Shown here: in pieces, positions 23,511 through 32,559 of the stretch
How positions within the stretch are numbered: position 1 is the stretch's first letter
Layout: every line of letters starts with the position of its first letter
Origin: Phylloscopus collybita
Lineage: Eukaryota > Chordata > Aves > Passeriformes > Phylloscopidae
Direction: 5' to 3'
DNA length: 64,000 nucleotides
NCBI GenBank assembly: GCA_027886175.1
Contig: JAJNNQ010000005.1
Span: 997,001-1,061,000 of the forward strand
The notes under the pieces: generated by a model
Told to the model about the DNA's origin: nothing
What the model saw: the letters and a program-made list of their open reading frames with translations, nothing else
The model's database searches: none
Program-made: the position numbers and the translations under genes

Positions 23511-24719
23511 GGCAGAGGAGCCTGGCCCTGCCTCTCCCTGCTGATCCACCTGTGGCTTGAGCTGCCCGTGCTCCCAGGCCTGAGTGCTGTGCTGGAACAG
23601 GGAGCTGCAGGCAGAGATAACAGAGCCTCCCATGCAGAGAGGAAGATGAGCAGCCTGGCTGGCTCTGGCCCTCCTGGGGAGGAAGTGCCTGGAGCAGCAG
23701 GAGCTGGCTGAGGAAGGCCTGCTGTGCTCAGGATGGGTTATATGCAGCTGCAGAGAGAGATTTATGCAGATTTGCTCCCCACACTGAGGCACAGCACAAA
23801 TACTTCTCTTCCAAGATATTGGTGGAGAAGCAGGAGCTCGAGTGAGGTTTCTTTGCAGGGGCCTCCACGGAGCTTTTACCTGGCAGGTGGGAGGGAAAAG
23901 CCAGGCTGGGCATGCAAGCAAAGGTTCAAGAGCCCTCCACCCACTCCTCACCCCCTGCCCTGGGCACTAAAACCCACAGTGAGCCCTGAGAAAGGAGCTG
24001 GCTGCCACACTCAGGAATTGCGGAGAGCTCTGAGGTTAACAAGATTTTTTGTGATTGGTACTTGGTCTTCTTCTTTCCACTAACTTAGAGCTTCTCATCC
24101 ACCCACACACAATGACACTAAGTGGTTGAACAGGTCCAGTTCTCCTAAAATAGTTCTTTTCTATTTCTCTTTGGCTGAGCATGTTCTGAAGGAGGAGAGG
24201 ACAATAGGGAGCAGTTTTAGGCATGGCAAATCTGCTTCCAGGTGGCTCATCCAAGCTGCAAAATAGATTCTCACTAAAATCCCTCAGTAGGGGCCAGTTC
24301 CTGCTTCCTGGATGATTTGGTTAAATTGCAATTTTGAGCAGATGCCTGGTCACAATACATTAAAATATTTAGCTTATACAAATATCTCTAGATGGAGAAA
24401 CCGTCCGAATATCTTATTTTCTGCAAGCTCCACTACGTAACACATCACCAAAGGCTTGGCAGGTACTCTGCCATCATCCAGAAGGCTCCTGGTGCCTCGG
24501 CTTCCCTTCTGAACTGGCTCTGGATAAGGAGAGCCCCGGACCCGCTGTGGGATGAGGAGTGGAAGAGCTGCCTCACCCCACCCTCGGGGCTGGTGGCAGC
24601 CGCTGAACCCGGACTTGAGCACAACTTCAGCACCGCTCCCGTCCCTCCGAGCCGCCGGGCTCAGGAGAACGGGAGCTGCTCTGCTCGGCAGCCCGGGCCG
24701 CGGGAGCAGGAGGGCGCCG
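23511..24719. other. Unique intronic DNA, nothing recognised
   Basis: The stretch 24030-24440 is AT-rich and repeat-free. The region grades into the CpG island from about 24540. Confidence 0.5.
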
Positions 24720-24912
24720 GGCTCCGAGAAACGCCGGGCTCCGAGCGATGCCGGGCACCGAGCGATGCCGGGCACCGAGCGATGCCGGGGCTCGGAGCGA
24801 CGCCGGGCACCGAGAGATGCCGGGGCTCGGAGAAACGCCGGGCACCGAGCGATGCCGGGGCTCGGAGCGACGCCGGGCACCGAGCGATGCCGGGGCTCGG
24901 AGCGATGCCGGC
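24720..24912. repeat. CpG-rich minisatellite, GCCGGGCACCGAGCGAT family
   Basis: About ten half-units alternate GCCGGGCACCGAGCGAT and GCCGGGGCTCGGAGCGAC within the CpG island, about 1.5 kb into intron 1. Confidence 0.9.
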
Positions 24913-25247
24913 GCTGCCGAAGCAGGAGCTGCCCGCTGAAGCCGCACAGATTGTGGGAGGCTGAGCACAGCGCTGAATCCGGCAGCGATGCGCTCCAATC
25001 TGCCAGGAGAGGAGGCGAGCAAGGCGGAGAAGCAGCTCGTTGGTGTTTCAGGAAAAATGGCCAGGGCAGAGCAGAGGGCAGCGAGGAGCGGGGGCGGCAT
25101 CGCCTCGGACGCAGCGGCCGGAGATGGCACCGGCAGCCAGATGGGAGTGAGGAGGCTCGGCGGCTGCTGACAGCACCGAGTGGATCAGCCGTGAAAACCT
25201 CGCAAGTTTCCAGCTGGGAAAAGCGGGGGATCTCTCCGCCCGCTGCA

Positions 25248-25248
<1 letters not shown>

Positions 25249-25292
<44 letters not shown>
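25249..25292 (+). repeat. A44 homopolymer
   Basis: An uninterrupted run of 44 adenines inside the CpG island, about 1 kb downstream of the GRM7 exon 1 donor. On the gene's sense strand it is a T-run. No retroposed transcript is recognisable beside it. Confidence 0.95.
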
Positions 25293-25294
<2 letters not shown>

Positions 25295-25702
25295 AATCCC
25301 TCCACCACCTTCCGCATGCGAAGGCGTAGGACAGGGAGCAAAGAACTCCGCTGCTCACGATGCATCTGGTGGCGCTTCTGTCACCGTCACCGCACCCGCG
25401 ATCGCTGCCGAGGAGCAGCCGGAGCTCGCTGCGGGGCCCGGCGGCTGCAGCGGGGCCCCGGGGGGACAGCCCAGCCCTGGGGGGGACAGCCCCACACCCC
25501 CGGGGGGGGATCAAACCCCGGTCAGACCCGGCCAGACGGCCTCGCACGGCCCTGGGGAGGGCGATGAGCGGGGGTGGCGGGTCCCCGTGCCCCGAACACC
25601 CCCGATGTGCAGCGCCGGGGGCGAGGGGGGCGCGATGGCAGCGCAGACGGGGGAGAGGCGAGGAGGGGGAGAACGGGCAGGCGCCGCAGCGCATCTCCCC
25701 CG

Positions 25703-25720
25703 CACACACACACACACACA
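25703..25720. repeat. (CA)9 microsatellite
   Basis: Nine CA dinucleotides flanked by CG-rich DNA. Confidence 0.95.
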
Positions 25721-26326
25721 CGCACGGCTGTCTAATCCTCCTGCTCTGCTCATCCCTCGCTCCTCCCGGAGCCGCTGGGGCGGCGCGGAGCGGAGCTCCC
25801 GGGCTGCAGCCGCCCCCGGTGCCCCCGCTCCGGCCGGCCAGGCTCGGGAGAGAGCCGGGACCCGACCCGGCCGGGCGCCGGGTGCTGGGGCTGCCCCGCA
25901 CAGCCGCGGCTCCGCCGGAGAAAGCCCCTCCTGACCATGTCCCGACCCTGTCCCGACCCCCGGGCCCCGCCAGCCCTGCCCGCACGGCCGGGATTCCGTG
26001 CGCGGAGCGGTGCCCCGCGGGGATGCCGTGCGCCCGCATCCATCCCCGCCGAGCCATGGCTCGCTCTAACGCCAACCCAGCGCAACCAGCGCCTCTCCTC
26101 TTCCTTTTTTTAATTTTTTTTTTTTAATTTTTTTTTCCTCCTTTCCCTCAGGCATTGCTTCGTGCAAATAGGGCGATAAATCCAGAAAGCGCCACGCTCC
26201 GTGGAGATGGGAGACGGGGAGGGCGGCGGGGAGGGGGAGAGCAGCTGCTCCGGAGGGAGGCGGATGGAGCACCTGGAGAGGCACCGGGGGAGCCGGGAGC
26301 GGCGGAGCCCCGCGGCACGGCCCTAC

Positions 26327-26836
26327 CTGGAACAGCCGGAGGATGTTGGCCACCATAATGGACACGGAACTTCCCGACGCCCCGATCACTCCAACTACTT
26401 TCTCCGGCTTGACGAAGACGGGCGGCTCGCCGTTGGTGCACCTCACGTCGGAGGTGTCCTTCTGGATGAGCGCCTGGACGAAGGTGAGGGACTGCTCCAG
26501 CGCGTAGGTGTCCCGGGAGCAGGTGTCCAGGATGCGGGCGCCCAGCGTGACGTTGGGCAGCAGCTCCGGATCGCTGTTGATCTGGTCCAGGGCGTAGAGC
26601 ATCGCCTCCAGCCTGTGGATGCCGTTCTCCTTCTTGATGTCCCCGCAGGGGGAGCCCGGCGGGCCCTTGGCGTGCACGGGGAAGAGGCCGCCCAGGGTGA
26701 TGTCCCCCTCCAGGCGGATGGAGTGGGGCGCGTACATCTCCTGCCCGCGGGCCGCCTCCCCGAGCAGCAGCTCCAGCAGGCAGCAGGGCAGCTCCAGCAG
26801 CGCCAGCAGCCGCAGCACCCTGCCCGCCCGGCCCAT
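26327..26836 (-). CDS. GRM7: GRM7 first coding exon (metabotropic glutamate receptor 7, N-terminal part)
   Basis: This exon encodes the first 170 residues of a group III metabotropic glutamate receptor, a presynaptic Gi/o-coupled class C GPCR that senses high synaptic glutamate. Residues 1 to about 31 form a signal peptide with a Leu-rich core (7-26) and an AARGQ-type cleavage region. The venus-flytrap domain follows: [11 protein letters not shown] (48-58), the [10 protein letters not shown] helix with the expected ligand Arg at 75, an N-glycosylation sequon NVT (95-97), cysteines 64, 106 and 133, and the Ser-rich ligand loop GASGSSVSI (152-160). The text [17 protein letters not shown] and [16 protein letters not shown] matches GRM7 rather than GRM4, GRM6 or GRM8. 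The start is chosen for its strong Kozak context (ACCATGG) and because it opens the signal peptide. The exon ends in phase 0 after ILRLFQ at a GTAGGG donor (26321-26326). Exon 2 should lie to the left, outside the window. The upstream frame stays open with no stop, which I read as GC-rich 5' UTR. Confidence 0.96.
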
Positions 26837-26985
26837 GGTGATGCCACCGCCTCCCCGGCGGCTCCCCGGGGGCCGGGCCGGGCGGGATGGCCGGGCCGGG
26901 ATGGCCGGGGAAGCGCTGCGGGTTCGGCCGCTGCCACCCTGCCCCGCCGTGCCCTGCCCTGCCCGCCGCGCTCCGGCACCGGCAC
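26837..26985 (-). other. GRM7: Probable GRM7 5' UTR
   Basis: This is very GC-rich DNA just upstream of the GRM7 start codon. Reading the minus strand I see no ATG here, so there is no upstream ORF to compete with the main start. The right limit is inferred from a TTTAAA element about 27 bases further upstream. RNA-seq or CAGE is needed to place the real cap site. Confidence 0.45.
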
Positions 26986-27011
26986 TGGGGAGCGCCGGGC
27001 GCCGCTGCCGC

Positions 27012-27060
27012 TTTAAACGGCCGGGGCCGCCCGCCCCCCGCCCCGCCCCGCCCGCCGCCG
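27012..27060 (-). promoter_or_regulatory. GRM7: GRM7 candidate core promoter: TTTAAA element plus GC-box cluster
   Basis: On the minus strand a TTTAAA element (27012-27017) lies downstream of a dense run of Sp1-type GC boxes (27030-27056, repeats of CCCCG on the plus strand). That is the usual order of GC boxes, TATA-like element and start site. It would put transcription initiation near 26985 and give a UTR of about 150 bases. The positions are seen directly. The promoter role is inferred from its place ahead of exon 1. Confidence 0.45.
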
Positions 27061-27096
27061 CTGCGCAGCGCCCGCCGCACCGCCCCGGGCCGCCAC

Positions 27097-27150
27097 GGAT
27101 CGGCACGGATGGGCACGGATGGGCACGGATCGGCACGGATGGGCACGGGC
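27097..27150. repeat. Short tandem repeat, GGCACGGATSG (10-12 bp)
   Basis: Five to six copies of GGCACGGATGG/CGG lie just upstream of the candidate core promoter, continuing into degenerate GGCACGGGCACGG. Confidence 0.85.
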
Positions 27151-27224
27151 ACGGAGACGGGCACGGGAGGCGCGGGCCCGGCCCCGCGCCCGCCCTGCCG
27201 CCGGTGGGCGCTCACAGGTGGAGC

Positions 27225-27295
27225 GCTGGGGATGGGGGGGATCGGGAGATCCCGGGGGATCGGGGGGGGATCGGGGGGGATCGGGGCGGCCCCGC
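27225..27295 (+). other. G-run cluster, candidate G-quadruplex
   Basis: Seven or more runs of 4-8 guanines are separated by ATC, AGATCCC or similar 3-7 base loops. This fits the G-quadruplex pattern on the plus strand (GRM7 antisense strand), about 210 bases upstream of the TTTAAA element. Confidence 0.6.
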
Positions 27296-27360
27296 TCCCC
27301 GCGGCCGCAGCCGGAGCCGGGCAGCGCGGCTCGGGAGCGCCCGCCAAAGGCGCAGCGTGG

Positions 27361-27655
27361 GGGATGCTCGCTCGGCTGCTGGGGGGATGCTCGCTCAGAT
27401 GCTGGGGAGATGCTCGCTCGGCTGCTGGGGAGATGCTCGCTCAGCCCCGGGGGGGATGCTCGCTCGGCTGCTGGGGGGATGCTCGCTCAGCTGCGGGGGG
27501 ATGCTCGCTCAGATGCTGGGGGGATGCTCGCTCAGATGCTGGGGGGATGCTCGCTCAGCTGCTGGGGGGATGCTCGCTCAGATGCTGGGGAGATGCTCGC
27601 TCAGCCCCGGGGGGGATGCTCGCTCAGCTGCGGGGGGGATGCTCGCTCAGCCCCG
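27361..27655. repeat. Promoter-proximal minisatellite, 23-bp ATGCTCGCTCRG unit x13
   Basis: Thirteen units of mostly exactly 23 bp begin at 27364, 27387, 27410 and so on. The core is ATGCTCGCTCAG, then a variable ATGCTG/CTGCTG/CCCCGG/CTGCGG block and a run of 4-7 G. The array sits 0.5-0.8 kb upstream of the GRM7 start codon. Because 23 is not a multiple of 3, the open frames through it mean nothing. Confidence 0.95.
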
Positions 27656-27656
27656 C

Positions 27657-27661
<5 letters not shown>

Positions 27662-27693
<32 letters not shown>
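27662..27693. repeat. (CAG)10 trinucleotide repeat
   Basis: Ten perfect CAG units directly abut the 23-bp minisatellite. No coding frame can be supported, so this is a non-coding repeat upstream of GRM7. Confidence 0.95.
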
Positions 27694-27694
<1 letters not shown>

Positions 27695-28316
27695 CCTCCG
27701 CCTCGCTCTGCCGGCGGGGAGCGGAGCGCCGCGGGCTCCCCCGCTCGCGGGGCCCGGCAGTGCCACCGCGGGGCTCGGGGACGGCCGGGGACAGCGGGAG
27801 CATCCAGCCAGGCCAGGGCATGCAGAGCATCAATCCGGATTGTGACATTGGGAGCGAGAGCCCCCGCCCGCCGAGGTGGGTACCGATGGAGCGGGGAGGA
27901 GGAGGAGGAGGAGGAGGGCTGTGGATCTAACCCCGGACTGGCAAACCCGAGCGAATGCAGCTGATCTCGTGCTATTTTAAGCTCTCCAGACCCATTTTTC
28001 TGCCGCACACCCAGATCTCGAGGAGGCTGGAACATCCTGGTTTTGTTTCCCTCACCCCAAAACTCTGACATCCAAAGGGACACCACCTGTTGCCGTTCCC
28101 TTCTGACCAGCAAATCCCTCCCCTGCCACGTTCCCAGGCCCAGGCTAATGCAGAATGCCTCTCTCAGGTGTCCCCAGCAGACCAAGCACAGTTTTTTGGA
28201 GACAGCCTTTCATTCCTCCTCCATAAAGAGCAGAGCAGGTGTAGCTGCTGTTCATCACCCGGCCCTGACACACTCTGGCCCAGCAGAACCCCGTGTGCAG
28301 GGACCTGCCCACTCAC
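27694..28316. other. Upstream flank of the CpG island, nothing recognised
   Basis: It includes a (GGA)7 run at 27895-27916. GC content falls after 27960 and no coding signal is seen. Confidence 0.5.
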
Positions 28317-28490
28317 AGGATCACAGGCTGCACTGGGAGGGACCTGAATGATGTCCCAGTGCCACCCCTGCCATGGCAGGGACACCTCCCACTGCCCCAG
28401 GCTGCTCCCAGCCCCACTGTCCAGCCTGGCCTTGGGCACTGCCAGGGATCCAGGGCAGCCACAGCTGCTCTGGGAATTCCAGCCCAGTGC
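28317..28490 (-). mobile_element. CR1 LINE fragment, 3' end
   Basis: The reverse complement of the CR1 3' segment runs through GCCATGGCAGGGACACCTCC and CTTGGGCACTGCCAGGGATC. Confidence 0.9.
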
Positions 28491-28549
28491 CTCAACTCCC
28501 TCAATTCACCCACACCTCTTAAAAAGGGGATTCCCTTTACACTGCCAGC

Positions 28550-28612
28550 CCCAGAATGGGTGGGGTTGGAAGGGCCCTGAAGGACCACCCAGTTCCTCGG
28601 AGATTTTCCATG
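28550..28612 (-). mobile_element. Second CR1 3' terminus
   Basis: AGAATGGGTGGGGTTGGAAG followed by GGCCCTGAAGGACCACCCAG is a separate CR1 3' end in the same orientation, about 60 bases from the previous copy. Confidence 0.8.
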
Positions 28613-28873
28613 GTGCTGTCAGACTCCCACCCCTCTGCCAGGCTCTGCCAGGGGGGGTGGAGCTGAAGCAGCCCCCGTCCCCATCCCTTGCACACCCATC
28701 CCAGCTGCTCACATCCCTCCTGCTGCTGCTCAGGGGCATTCCCTTCCCAGTTCTCCCTTGTAAACACCAGCTCCATCCCCTTTTCCATCTCCATGTGCAC
28801 AGCCTGCGAGAGCTCTTGAGTGCTTATTTACCTCTTGCCCACTGGAAGCTCCTCAGTCAGAATCCTGCCTCTG

Positions 28874-28924
<51 letters not shown>

Positions 28925-29907
28925 GATTCTGGCTCTTGTGATTGAGGCCTCAAGTTTGCCTCAGGTGCTCCGGTTCAGAAAGGATGTGGAGACAAATCAC
29001 TTGTTCTGATAAATCTCATTGTTTTGCTGGGAGCCCCTCACGATTTTGGAAGCTTCCTGGTTTGCATTGGTTTTTTCCCCCTTTGGGCAAACCTGCAGTT
29101 ATTCCTATATAATCACATAAACATCTGTCCTCTCACAGAAAACCCATCTGCTCTCCCCTTCCTCCTCCTCTTCCTCACACCTTGGGTTACCCCAGGAGTC
29201 AGTGTCCAGATCCCACAGCGGGTTCCCTGAGGAGCACAGGCACTGCCCCAGCTGATCAAGGCAGAGGCAGGGTCCAGCCCTGCCCAGCAGCTCATCCTGG
29301 ATTGGCAGCAGAGGTAGCAGAAGAAAAGGACAGGGTGTTGCAGTGTGCAGATATCTTTGTTCTCTTCCTGATCTCATTGAAAGATTATTCTGATGACATT
29401 ACAAAAATGGATACAGCACTCATTACTCTGGGTGCTCCTGATATCCATGGAAGTACCCAGTCCAGAGAGCTTGGCTGCTGTGCTAGCAAGGACCACTGGG
29501 CACCTGAAAAATCCTCTTCATCACTTTGCAGTTCCCTGCCTTTTAGCTGAACCCTTCAAATTGTCAGCGCTGTCCCTGTCACTGTACCTGAGCTCCATCC
29601 ACTCTGTGCTCTGAGCTACCTACACCCAATCTGGCCCTCTCAGACAGGAAACTAAATATAATTGCAGCCTGTGCATCTCTCCCTGCCTGTTTTCCCTGGG
29701 AGAAATACCAGGCTCCATGAGCTGCAAGGCCTTTTGCAAGCAAAGCCATTCTGGCATTCCGTGAGCCTCGGGGTTGCTGAGCGCCTGGAGCGAGGCAGCA
29801 GTGGCTGAAGGCAGCGGTGAGTGAGTGAGTGAGTGTGTCACACTGTCACACCTGTGCTCAGCAACGTCCCGGGGCCACTGCCCCTAAAGCAGCCCTGCCA
29901 GCCCGCC
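28613..29907. other. Intergenic DNA with an (ATT)n microsatellite
   Basis: About 17 ATT units occupy 28874-28924. The remainder is unique sequence without a recognisable feature. A short (GTGA)n run lies at 29816-29835. Confidence 0.6.
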
Positions 29908-30435
29908 CCCAGAGACACACTCAGCATTGCACACTCAGCATTGCACACTCAGAGACACACTCAGGGCATTGCACACTCACAGCCACACTCACAGCATCCC
30001 ACACTCAGAGCATTCAACACTCAGAGACACAGAGCATTCCATACTCAGAGCATTGCACACTCAGAGCATTGCACACTCAGAACATCCCACACTCAGAGCA
30101 TCCCACACTCAGAGCATTGCACACTCACAGCCACACTCAGAGCACTGCACACTCAGAGCATTACACACTCACAGCCACACTCAGAGCATCCCACACTCAG
30201 AGCATTGCACACTCACAGCCACACTCAGAGCATCCCACACTCAGAGCATTGCACACTCACAGCCACACTCAGAGCACTGCACACTCAGAGCATTGCACAC
30301 TCAGAGCACTGCACACTCAGAGCATTGCACACTCAGAGCATTCCACACTCAGAGCACTGCACACTCAGAGCATTGCACACTCAGAGCATTCCACACTCAG
30401 AGCACTGCACACTCAGAGCACTGCACACTCATCAC
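29908..30435. repeat. Minisatellite, ACTCAGAGCATTGCAC (16-bp)
   Basis: About 33 units, mostly 16 bp (ACTCAGAGCATTGCAC, with ATTCCAC, ATCCCAC and ACTGCAC variants), are interrupted by 12-bp ACTCACAGCCAC units. The His/Ser/Thr-rich frames are artefacts. Confidence 0.93.
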
Positions 30436-30915
30436 TCAGGCAGCCGTTCCTGAGGGGATCTGAGTGCTGTCCATTCCCCCCAGCTCAGCCCCAGGGAAGC
30501 TGCCCCGTGGCCCCGGGCAGCTGAGGAGGGGAGGCTGCTGCAGGGAGGCACAGACACACTTGGTGTCTTTAATGGGGCATTGACTGCAGCACCTGGGGAT
30601 GGGGAAATCATGGCACTGTGACGTTGGTGTTTCACTTCCCAGTGAGTCACTCTGGGCTCAGCCAGCTCGCAGACACTGAGCACACCCTCTGCCCTCGCTC
30701 CTGCACAGGCTGGAGAGCTCCTGGGGCAGGAAGGAAGCAATTCTGCTTTGCTCACCCAAGGAAAGGCAGGCCAGGGGGCTCAGCACTGGGGTTTGATGTG
30801 CTGGTACCACTGCAGGCAGGCCAGGCACTCAGAGCCAAAGCTCCACCTGTGCCTCTCCACCCACAGCACCCTGCAGTGCTGGGGACACACTCCATCTCCC
30901 CAAGGGAGATCTGAT
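30436..30915. other. Unique intergenic DNA between two arrays
   Basis: No recognisable feature. Confidence 0.5.
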
Positions 30916-31027
30916 TCACAAAAAAAACCAAAAAAACCCAAACCAAACAAAACCAACCAACCAAAAAACAACAAAAACAAACAAACAAACAAAACACACA
31001 CAAAACCCCCACAAAAACAACAACAAC

Positions 31028-31058
<31 letters not shown>

Positions 31059-31240
31059 ACAAAAAACCCCAACAACCCCAAAAGCACAGAACAAACCAAA
31101 AATTCACCAGCAAACCAAACCACACCAAACCACACCAAACCACACCAAACCAAACCAATCCAAACCAAACCACACCAAACCACACCAAACCAAACCAAAC
31201 CAAACCAAACCAAACCAAACCCACCCAGCCCAGCCCAGCC
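30916..31240. repeat. Strand-asymmetric A/C-only tract
   Basis: Over about 320 bases the plus strand is nearly all A and C, first AACAAAAACA-like and then tandem CCAAACCACA/CCAAACCAAA pentamers, ending in CCCAGCCCAGCC. The minus strand is a T/G tract with regularly spaced GG pairs. The Phe/Val/Trp/Cys-rich frame on the minus strand is an artefact. Confidence 0.92.
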
Positions 31241-32559
31241 CAAGCCTGACCTTTTTAGCAAGAGAATTTGTTTAGAAGTCAGCTCTGGTTAAAGACATCC
31301 GAGAGAATACTCAAAACCATTTCTTAACCTGCTTGTCAAATAAGATTCAGCCAAATTGCTGCTGGATGAGCAAAGACTTTGTCAGACAGGAAGGGGCCTG
31401 GTGGCTGGCATCCTTCGGGGTGTGGCGTGATCTCCATGGCAGGAGCATCGACTGCCAGAGCTGCTGTGTAATTAAACATCGCCTTCATCTGGGCAGCTGG
31501 CACAGCAAGCCCAAAACCCTCCTCCAGCCAGCCAGTGGAAGCAGCCCAAAGAGTGCTGGAGCAGCAGGAAGGAGGAATAAAACAATCTTTCAAATATTGG
31601 TGATGTGGCCGAGGCTGCCGTGCAGGCAGAGGTCAGCTTGGACAACTGTAATGGACGTGGTACAAGCAATTAATTTGTTGGGTGAAGTCAGGCTCGGGAA
31701 AGCAGCCAGAGCTCCTGCTTATCTGCTGCTCAGAAAATAATGGATTTTTGGAGCAGAGGCCAGTGAAAAGCTCAGATCCTTAACTCGGGGCTTTGTTGTT
31801 GCTGTTTAGAAAGAGAAGGTGTCAGTGAGGCTCTGGTTTCCAGGGAGGACAGGGGACAGCAAATTCCCTTCAAGGACATGGTCTCTTGGATACCTTGCTA
31901 GATCCTTATTTATGTCAGAGAAACATTATTTGTCCAATTGTAGCTCATTGAATTATAAAATATTAAAATACGTTAAAAATTACGAATAGATTGTCACGTA
32001 TAAAATATCTGAAGTTATTAAACCTACGAGACATTATGGATTGTTTCCAACAAAAAACCTGCAACGAACACCTTGTGCTAAATGAAGTACCTGGGCCTCA
32101 TTCTGTGGTGTGAGCACGTGGAAGGGCAAAGCAGCTCCGAGGGCCACCTGGGGCATCCCATGGAGAGAAACATTTCCCTTCCTCTGATGCTCTCCAGCCC
32201 ACAGCACCACACTCGGGGTGATTTTCCATTTCCAGGCTCTCCTGGGTGCTGCCAGGGCTTTAGGAAGCAACAGGCTCTGGGAGGAGCAGCAGGAGGAGGA
32301 GGAGGAGCAGCCCCTGGCCGTGAGCTGAGGCCAAGCTGGTGACATTTGGCAGTGCCAGGCTCACCAGTGGCTGATGCTCTGAGCCTGGATCTCAACGATT
32401 TGGTGACTCTGCGGTTAAAGCAGTGCCGGTGCAGCATCACCTCCTGCCATTCCCGCTCCAGAAGGGCAGGGGAGGAAGGCCCTCACCCTTCCCAAGGTTC
32501 TGGGTGAGCTGGCAGCAAATCCCCTTTCTGAGGAGGAGTTCAGCTCCCTCGGGTCACCT
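31241..32559. other. Unique intergenic DNA with AT-rich candidate conserved block
   Basis: The stretch 31880-32080 is AT-rich and repeat-free. The neighbouring sequence has no recognisable feature apart from a (GGA)n run at 32280-32310. Confidence 0.45.

Larger units (their letters stand above)
1..26326 (-). other. GRM7: GRM7 intron 1 (donor-proximal part)
   Basis: This follows the exon 1 donor in the direction of transcription. No second GRM7 exon (IPQISYAS-like start) is visible, in line with the very large first intron known for GRM7 in other vertebrates. The content is CR1 and LTR fragments, minisatellites and unique non-coding DNA, listed separately. Confidence 0.8.
24540..27960. promoter_or_regulatory. 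GRM7: CpG island spanning GRM7 promoter, exon 1 and start of intron 1
   Basis: This stretch is strongly GC- and CpG-rich against AT-richer flanks, and it contains the exon 1 start. It also holds several tandem arrays (24720-24912, 27097-27150, 27361-27655), a (CA)n run at 25703-25720, A44 at 25249-25292 and T-rich DNA at 26100-26148. Long open frames on both strands follow from scarce stop codons in CpG-rich DNA. None shows a recognisable protein apart from exon 1. Confidence 0.8.

Noticed and set aside
24552..25934. A 460-codon plus-strand open frame inside the CpG island
   Set aside because: Composition is low-complexity Arg/Gly/Pro/Ala, it crosses a minisatellite and an A44 run (Lys repeat), and no domain or start context is recognisable. 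Stop codons are simply rare in such GC-rich DNA.
26148..27347. Alternative-frame and antisense open frames over GRM7 exon 1
   Set aside because: They overlap a clearly recognisable receptor exon in other frames and have no family resemblance.
27662..27693. (CAG)10 as a coding polyglutamine tract
   Set aside because: Surrounding frames run into the 23-bp array (not a multiple of 3) and have no credible gene model. It lies in the promoter region.
29829..30524. His/Ser/Thr-rich open frames of about 200 codons
   Set aside because: Direct translation of the 16-bp minisatellite in successive frames.
30748..31275. Lys/Asn/Thr/Pro-rich plus-strand frame and Phe/Val/Trp/Cys-rich minus-strand frame
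   Set aside because: Both come from the A/C-only tract and are not proteins.
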